Shown: piece by piece, positions 6,418 to 9,731 of the stretch
Numbering within the stretch: position 1 is the first letter of the stretch
How the letters are laid out: every line of letters begins with the position of its first letter
NCBI GenBank assembly: GCA_017411235.1
Contig: JAFPMR010000023.1
Location: 1-9,731 of the forward strand
DNA length: 9,731 nucleotides
Source: Bacilli bacterium
Lineage (GTDB): Bacteria > Bacillota_I > Bacilli_A > RF39 > UBA660
Direction: 5' to 3'
The notes under the pieces: model-generated
Seen by the model: only the letters and a program-made list of their open reading frames with translations
The model's database searches: none
Told to the model about the DNA's origin: nothing
Program-made: the position numbers and the translations under genes

Positions 6418-6460
6418 TATACATAAAAATGATTTATAGCAATTGACTTATACATAAAAA
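6418..6460 (+). repeat. Direct repeats and possible LysR operator upstream of the regulator gene
   Basis: TATACATAAAAA occurs twice, at 6418-6429 and 6449-6460, starting 31 bases apart, close to three helical turns and so on the same DNA face. The pentamer TACAT also occurs at 6462-6466 and 6471-6475. Between the two long copies, TATA(6435-6438)-N10-TATA(6449-6452) forms an inverted repeat over the -35 region, loosely like a LysR-type box. This could be the operator by which the LysR protein controls its own operon. In such AT-rich DNA chance repeats are common. Confidence 0.35.
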
Positions 6461-6471
6461 ATACATATAAT
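6443..6471 (+). promoter_or_regulatory. Sigma-A promoter of the LysR-radical SAM-NADAR operon
   Basis: TTGACT (6443-6448) and TATAAT (6466-6471) are separated by exactly 17 bases, making this the best two-part promoter in the window. Transcription would begin near 6478. The ribosome site GAGGTGGG (6482-6489) precedes ATG 6493. Unlike the other promoters here it has a good -35 and no TGN extension, fitting a regulated promoter. Confidence 0.82.
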
Positions 6472-6492
6472 ACATCCTTAAGAGGTGGGTTT

Positions 6493-7392
6493 ATGAACAA
6501 TGCGGATTACAATTTGTACAAGATCTTTTTATACTTGTATGAACAAAGAAGTATTTCTAAGACTGCTAATATGTTATATGTATCGCAACCTGCGATAAGT
6601 TATAGTCTTAAGGAATTAGAAAATCAATTAGGTTATACCTTATTCTATCGTAATAGTAAAGGTATTGAACCTACAATGGAAGCTAAGGAATTATATTCCT
6701 ATGTTTCAACAGCTTTCAATATTATGAAATCAGGAGAGGAACATATTAAGAATTTAAATAGTCTTAATATTGGATGTATTAAAATTGGTACACCATCACA
6801 TATTGGTATTTTCTATTTATCATCATATATTGCTGATTTTAGAAAAGTATATCCTGGTATTAAATTTGAAGTTGTTTCTAAATCAACTAATGATATGGTT
6901 GAGATGTTGGAAACTAGAAAAATAGATTTAATAGTAGATACATTACCAATACCAACTACTAAGAAATCAGTTAAGAAAATTACATTATCAAGATTACAAA
7001 ACTGTTTTGCTTATAATAAGGAATCATTTCCTAATGAAACAATTAAGAATGTTGATGATTTAAAAAAATTACCATTAGTACTTCCAAGTGCTACTTCATC
7101 TATTAGATTAAAATTAGATGAATTTATGGAATCTAAAAATACTAAATTATATCCGGTATTTGAAAGCTGGACTACTGAAATGATGCTTGAAATGGTAAGA
7201 CGTGGAGTTGGAGTTGGATACTTCATTAAAAACGTTATTGATACTCAAAGTGATAAAGACAATTTTGAAGTATTAACTTTTGATGATGAATTACCAGCTG
7301 TTGATGTTTGTGCCGTTTATGTTGAAGATTTTACTACTACTGCTTTAAATAGATTTATTGAATTCTTAAGTGAGAACAAGAAGGATGAGTAA
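6493..7392 (+). CDS. LysR family transcriptional regulator
   Basis: A 299-residue, full-length LysR-type regulator. The N-terminal winged helix-turn-helix covers about residues 6-62: FLYLYEQRSISKTANMLYVS (12-31) then QPAISYSLKELENQLGYTLF (32-51), with the standard 'S-Q-P-A-I-S' recognition helix and 'LG..LF.R' wing. A linker helix leads to the periplasmic-binding-protein-like effector domain starting at IKIGTPSHIGIFYLSSYI (96-113) and including VRRGVGVGYFI (about residues 235-245), a region typical of the second effector subdomain. The effector is unknown. The gene is first in a unit with a radical SAM gene whose start is one base after its stop, so it probably regulates the operon it belongs to, in contrast to the usual divergent layout of LysR genes and their targets. 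Confidence 0.94.
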   Translation: MNNADYNLYKIFLYLYEQRSISKTANMLYVSQPAISYSLKELENQLGYTLFYRNSKGIEPTMEAKELYSYVSTAFNIMKSGEEHIKNLNSLNIGCIKIGTPSHIGIFYLSSYIADFRKVYPGIKFEVVSKSTNDMVEMLETRKIDLIVDTLPIPTTKKSVKKITLSRLQNCFAYNKESFPNETIKNVDDLKKLPLVLPSATSSIRLKLDEFMESKNTKLYPVFESWTTEMMLEMVRRGVGVGYFIKNVIDTQSDKDNFEVLTFDDELPAVDVCAVYVEDFTTTALNRFIEFLSENKKDE

Positions 7393-7393
7393 G

Positions 7394-9022
7394 ATGAATT
7401 TTTTATTACAAGACGAAGAAGAAATTAGTAGTAGTGATTTAGAAATAAGAAGCAAGTTATATGAAAGATTCATGAATCTACCAAAAGAATTTGTATCAAA
7501 GATGAGACATCTACAACCGCAAGTAGGATGTTTTAATAACTGTGGCTTCTGTAGTAAATTTTCGGTTTGTAAAAGTGAATATTGGAATGAAGAGTCTTTA
7601 AGAAATATAGTAGCAGCTTTAAAAGCTACTGCTCAACAATATACTAGTAAAGAAGTATTACTAGCTTGGGAAAGAAATGAGCATCGTGTTGGTGTTATAT
7701 TCCCATATTTAAATAATGATATTGGTTCATATCCATATCTTGATAAATATATTGATTTAGTATTTAGAGAATTAGGTACTAGAACAAGAATATCTACTGT
7801 TGGTTTTAGTAGACATAATGAAGTTTTAAATAAGATTCATAAAAGAATTAATTCTTCTGCTTTACTATATGCATTAGCTGGAGTAAGACTTTCTATAAGT
7901 CAGTATGGTAGAGTATGGGAAGAACCTGATAAAAATAATTCATTAAAGGAATATGTTAAAGATTTAAGTAATTTCTTAAAAATATATAGACCTTATTTTG
8001 ACATGTTTGGATCTGGTTCTAGAAAGATGTGTGTTGAACTAAGATATAATCCTTTAGCAGTTAATTCTAAAGTTTTGGATTTTGATTTAAATGGTAAGAG
8101 AGTTATAGCTACAGGCAATTATTTGTATATTTCTAAAGAAAAAGATGTAGAGTTTAAAGTATCACATATTATTAACGCATATGTTCATGCCTTAAAGATA
8201 AGTGAAGAACCTATTGCATTTAAAGAGTATAATCTTCCATTTGAAGTTACTGATGAAAAGAGTTTAAAAGATTATATTAAGAATAATAAGTTAGCTTTTG
8301 AAAAGGAAGTTGAAGTATACTTATTTGAGAATAAAGATGGTAAATACTATTCAATAGATCCTAAGATAAAGGATAATGGTAATTATGGAATGAACATTTA
8401 TCCTTTAACTGAGGTAAGAGAAAAATCGGGTTATTTAGTAACTGAAAGATTCTTACTTAATGCTTTAGTTAAGTTTAAATCTAGATGGAATATGGGTTTA
8501 AGAGATAAATATACTAATGCAACTTGGAAAGATGTATATAGAGTATTAGATATTTGTAAAGATGAGATTAAATACTATAATAGTAAAGGTAAAGTAGATA
8601 AAGCTAAATATATTGAAAATCATGTTTTAGCAGTAGTTAGTAACTATGTAGAAGCTTTGAAGGATGCTAAATATCCTGCAGATTGTTTCTTTGATTCTAA
8701 GTTTACCATTGATACTGGTACTATTTGTAATCTAGGTAGAGCTGTTAATTTGTTTAATGGTTTAACTAAATTTATTAATGAACCATTAACACCAGCTCAT
8801 GAAAGAAATTATGGAAGACGTTGTAGTACGATGAAAGATGAAAACCAAGTTTGGTTACTTGCTTGTGGTTATAACAATACAATAGATATTCAAGTATTAG
8901 ACTTGTTTAAAACAGCTTCTGTTGAAGGACAAGTTTCCTATAGTGAAAAGATAAGCTTAGATAATTTTAATAAAAAGATAGATGAAAAGGGAAAATACCT
9001 ATATCCAGGTGTGAAAGAGTAG
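7394..9022 (+). CDS. Radical SAM protein of unrecognised subfamily
   Basis: A 542-residue protein with the radical SAM signature C46-x3-C50-x2-C53 (CFNNCGFC), which would hold a 4Fe-4S cluster that cleaves S-adenosylmethionine. After it come strands typical of the radical SAM barrel: VGVIFPYLNND (99-109), YLDKYIDLVFRELGTRTRIS (115-134) with STVGFSRHN (134-142), and LAGVRLSIS (161-169). The C-terminal half (about 280-542) is unknown and has further cysteines at 388, 431, 445, 477 and 491, which could bind an auxiliary cluster, though no SPASM pattern is clear. Start choice: ATG 7394 has AAGGATGAG upstream at fair spacing and is one base after the LysR stop; GTG 7370 or ATG 7385 would add 8 or 3 residues with poorer ribosome sites. 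It lies between a LysR regulator and a NADAR-DHH gene. Substrate unknown. Confidence 0.85.
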   Translation: MNFLLQDEEEISSSDLEIRSKLYERFMNLPKEFVSKMRHLQPQVGCFNNCGFCSKFSVCKSEYWNEESLRNIVAALKATAQQYTSKEVLLAWERNEHRVGVIFPYLNNDIGSYPYLDKYIDLVFRELGTRTRISTVGFSRHNEVLNKIHKRINSSALLYALAGVRLSISQYGRVWEEPDKNNSLKEYVKDLSNFLKIYRPYFDMFGSGSRKMCVELRYNPLAVNSKVLDFDLNGKRVIATGNYLYISKEKDVEFKVSHIINAYVHALKISEEPIAFKEYNLPFEVTDEKSLKDYIKNNKLAFEKEVEVYLFENKDGKYYSIDPKIKDNGNYGMNIYPLTEVREKSGYLVTERFLLNALVKFKSRWNMGLRDKYTNATWKDVYRVLDICKDEIKYYNSKGKVDKAKYIENHVLAVVSNYVEALKDAKYPADCFFDSKFTIDTGTICNLGRAVNLFNGLTKFINEPLTPAHERNYGRRCSTMKDENQVWLLACGYNNTIDIQVLDLFKTASVEGQVSYSEKISLDNFNKKIDEKGKYLYPGVKE

Positions 9023-9031
9023 TGATATTTG

Positions 9032-9731
9032 ATGATTGAGTTTTATAAGGAGTTTGGCGATTTAGGCTATTTAGCTAATTATTCTAATCATGGTTTTACA
9101 ATTGATAATGTTTATTACAAGACTGTAGAACATTATTATCAAGCAATGAAGTTTGATAATGAAGAAATAAGAAATAGAATTATTAATGCTCTGACTCCTA
9201 AAGAAGCATCAAATATCGGAAGAGATAGAAATAATAAAAGAATAGATAATTTTAAGAATATAAAGAATTATGTAATGTTTAATGGTATTCTAGAAAAGTT
9301 TAGACAGAATAGGGACATTGCTTATAAATTAATTGAAACAAGAAATAATGATATTGCGGAAGCAACAATAGATGAATACTACTGGGGTATTGGCAAAGAT
9401 AGAAGTGGTCAAAACAATATTGGTAAAATTCTTGTTAAAGTAAGAGATAGAATAAAAAGGGAAATATTAGATAGTATTATTAATAAAGCTAAAAAAGAAA
9501 AAGAAGTATATGTAATTGGACATTATAATCCGGATATTGATTCTATTTTTAGTAGTTATTTATTAACTAATGTTTTAAATAGTTTAGGAATTAAAGCTTC
9601 TTTTGCTTTCTTAGATAATTATGTTGTGAATGAAAATGATGAGAGAATTGTAAATGATTATTTAGGTATTAAACCTGTAATTGTAGATAAAAATAATAAG
9701 TTCATCATAGTAGATCATAATAATTTGGAAG
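9032..9731 (+). CDS. NADAR domain fused to DHH-type phosphoesterase (3' partial)
   Basis: The frame stays open from ATG 9032 to the window end (233 complete codons). Residues 1-145 form a NADAR (YbiA-like) domain: FGDLGYLANYS (8-18), KTVEHYYQAMKF (30-41) with the conserved acidic residue E33, TPKEASNIGRD (55-65), YVMFNGILEKFRQN (80-93) and YWGIGKDRSGQNNIGKIL (117-134). NADAR proteins hydrolyse N-glycosidic bonds: YbiA acts on riboflavin intermediates, and others remove ADP-ribose from guanine. Residues 159-233 begin a DHH-family domain like manganese pyrophosphatases: VIGHYNPDIDSI (161-172) with metal ligands H164, D168, D170, and IIVDHN (225-230). The gene starts 9 bases after the radical SAM stop with a weak ribosome site (AGAGTAGTG); TTG 9029 is an alternative start. 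The rest of the DHH domain and its C-terminal partner domain lie outside the window. Confidence 0.88.
   Translation, partial: MIEFYKEFGDLGYLANYSNHGFTIDNVYYKTVEHYYQAMKFDNEEIRNRIINALTPKEASNIGRDRNNKRIDNFKNIKNYVMFNGILEKFRQNRDIAYKLIETRNNDIAEATIDEYYWGIGKDRSGQNNIGKILVKVRDRIKREILDSIINKAKKEKEVYVIGHYNPDIDSIFSSYLLTNVLNSLGIKASFAFLDNYVVNENDERIVNDYLGIKPVIVDKNNKFIIVDHNNLE

Noticed and set aside
7011..7226. Open frame of 71 codons on the minus strand
   Set aside because: It is antisense within the LysR gene, whose protein is clearly conserved; no sign of an independent gene.
7370..7393. GTG 7370 or ATG 7385 as the start of the radical SAM gene
   Set aside because: GTG 7370 would overlap the LysR gene by 23 bases without a ribosome site, and ATG 7385 has its purine-rich stretch too close. 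ATG 7394 has AAGGATGAG at usable spacing.
9032..9731. Plain YbiA-type riboflavin pathway enzyme or plain manganese pyrophosphatase
   Set aside because: Both domain types are present in one open frame, so neither single-domain name describes the gene.

Overview
The window is AT-rich (by eye about 30% GC) and every supported gene lies on the + strand. Promoters are of the sigma-A type, Shine-Dalgarno sequences are clear (GAGGTG, AGGAGG, GGAGGAG), and TGG is used for tryptophan with no in-frame TGA. Together with short gaps and small U-tract terminators, this suggests a low-GC Bacillota genome, perhaps an uncultured gut Bacilli lineage close to the Mollicutes but using the standard code. The taxonomic guess is an inference. 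I see no tRNA, rRNA, CRISPR array, insertion sequence or phage structural gene.

Layout, as six transcription units. (1) 2-340: the tail of a calcium-type P-type ATPase, closed by a terminator. (2) 381-950 and 904-1557: two overlapping genes, one with features like an ADP-ribosyltransferase fold and the other a divergent uracil-DNA-glycosylase superfamily protein. (3) 1666-2643: a family 8 glycosyltransferase with its own promoter and terminator. (4) 2718-4280: an unrecognised 520-residue protein built from a tandem internal repeat. (5) 4318-6395: a diacylglycerol-kinase-type lipid kinase, a ParB-like-fold protein and a very small GNAT-like protein; the last two overlap. (6) 6493 to the end: a LysR regulator, a 542-residue radical SAM protein and a NADAR domain fused to a DHH-type phosphoesterase domain, the last gene cut by the window edge.

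The strongest candidate for an undescribed system is unit 6. NADAR domains are known to remove ADP-ribose from guanine or to cleave N-glycosidic bonds in related metabolites, and DHH domains hydrolyse phospho-bonds. A radical SAM enzyme and a LysR sensor one base apart, followed by a NADAR-DHH fusion, suggest an inducible small-molecule or nucleic-acid modification/repair pathway of unknown substrate. Unit 2 is a second candidate: a possible ADP-ribosyltransferase coupled to a base-excision-like protein. A link between units 2 and 6 is speculative.

A structural theme is tight packing of signals. Four terminators contain the stop codon of the gene they end, and two promoters begin immediately after the T-tract of the previous terminator, so that an in-frame ATG at 354 is part of a promoter and not a start.
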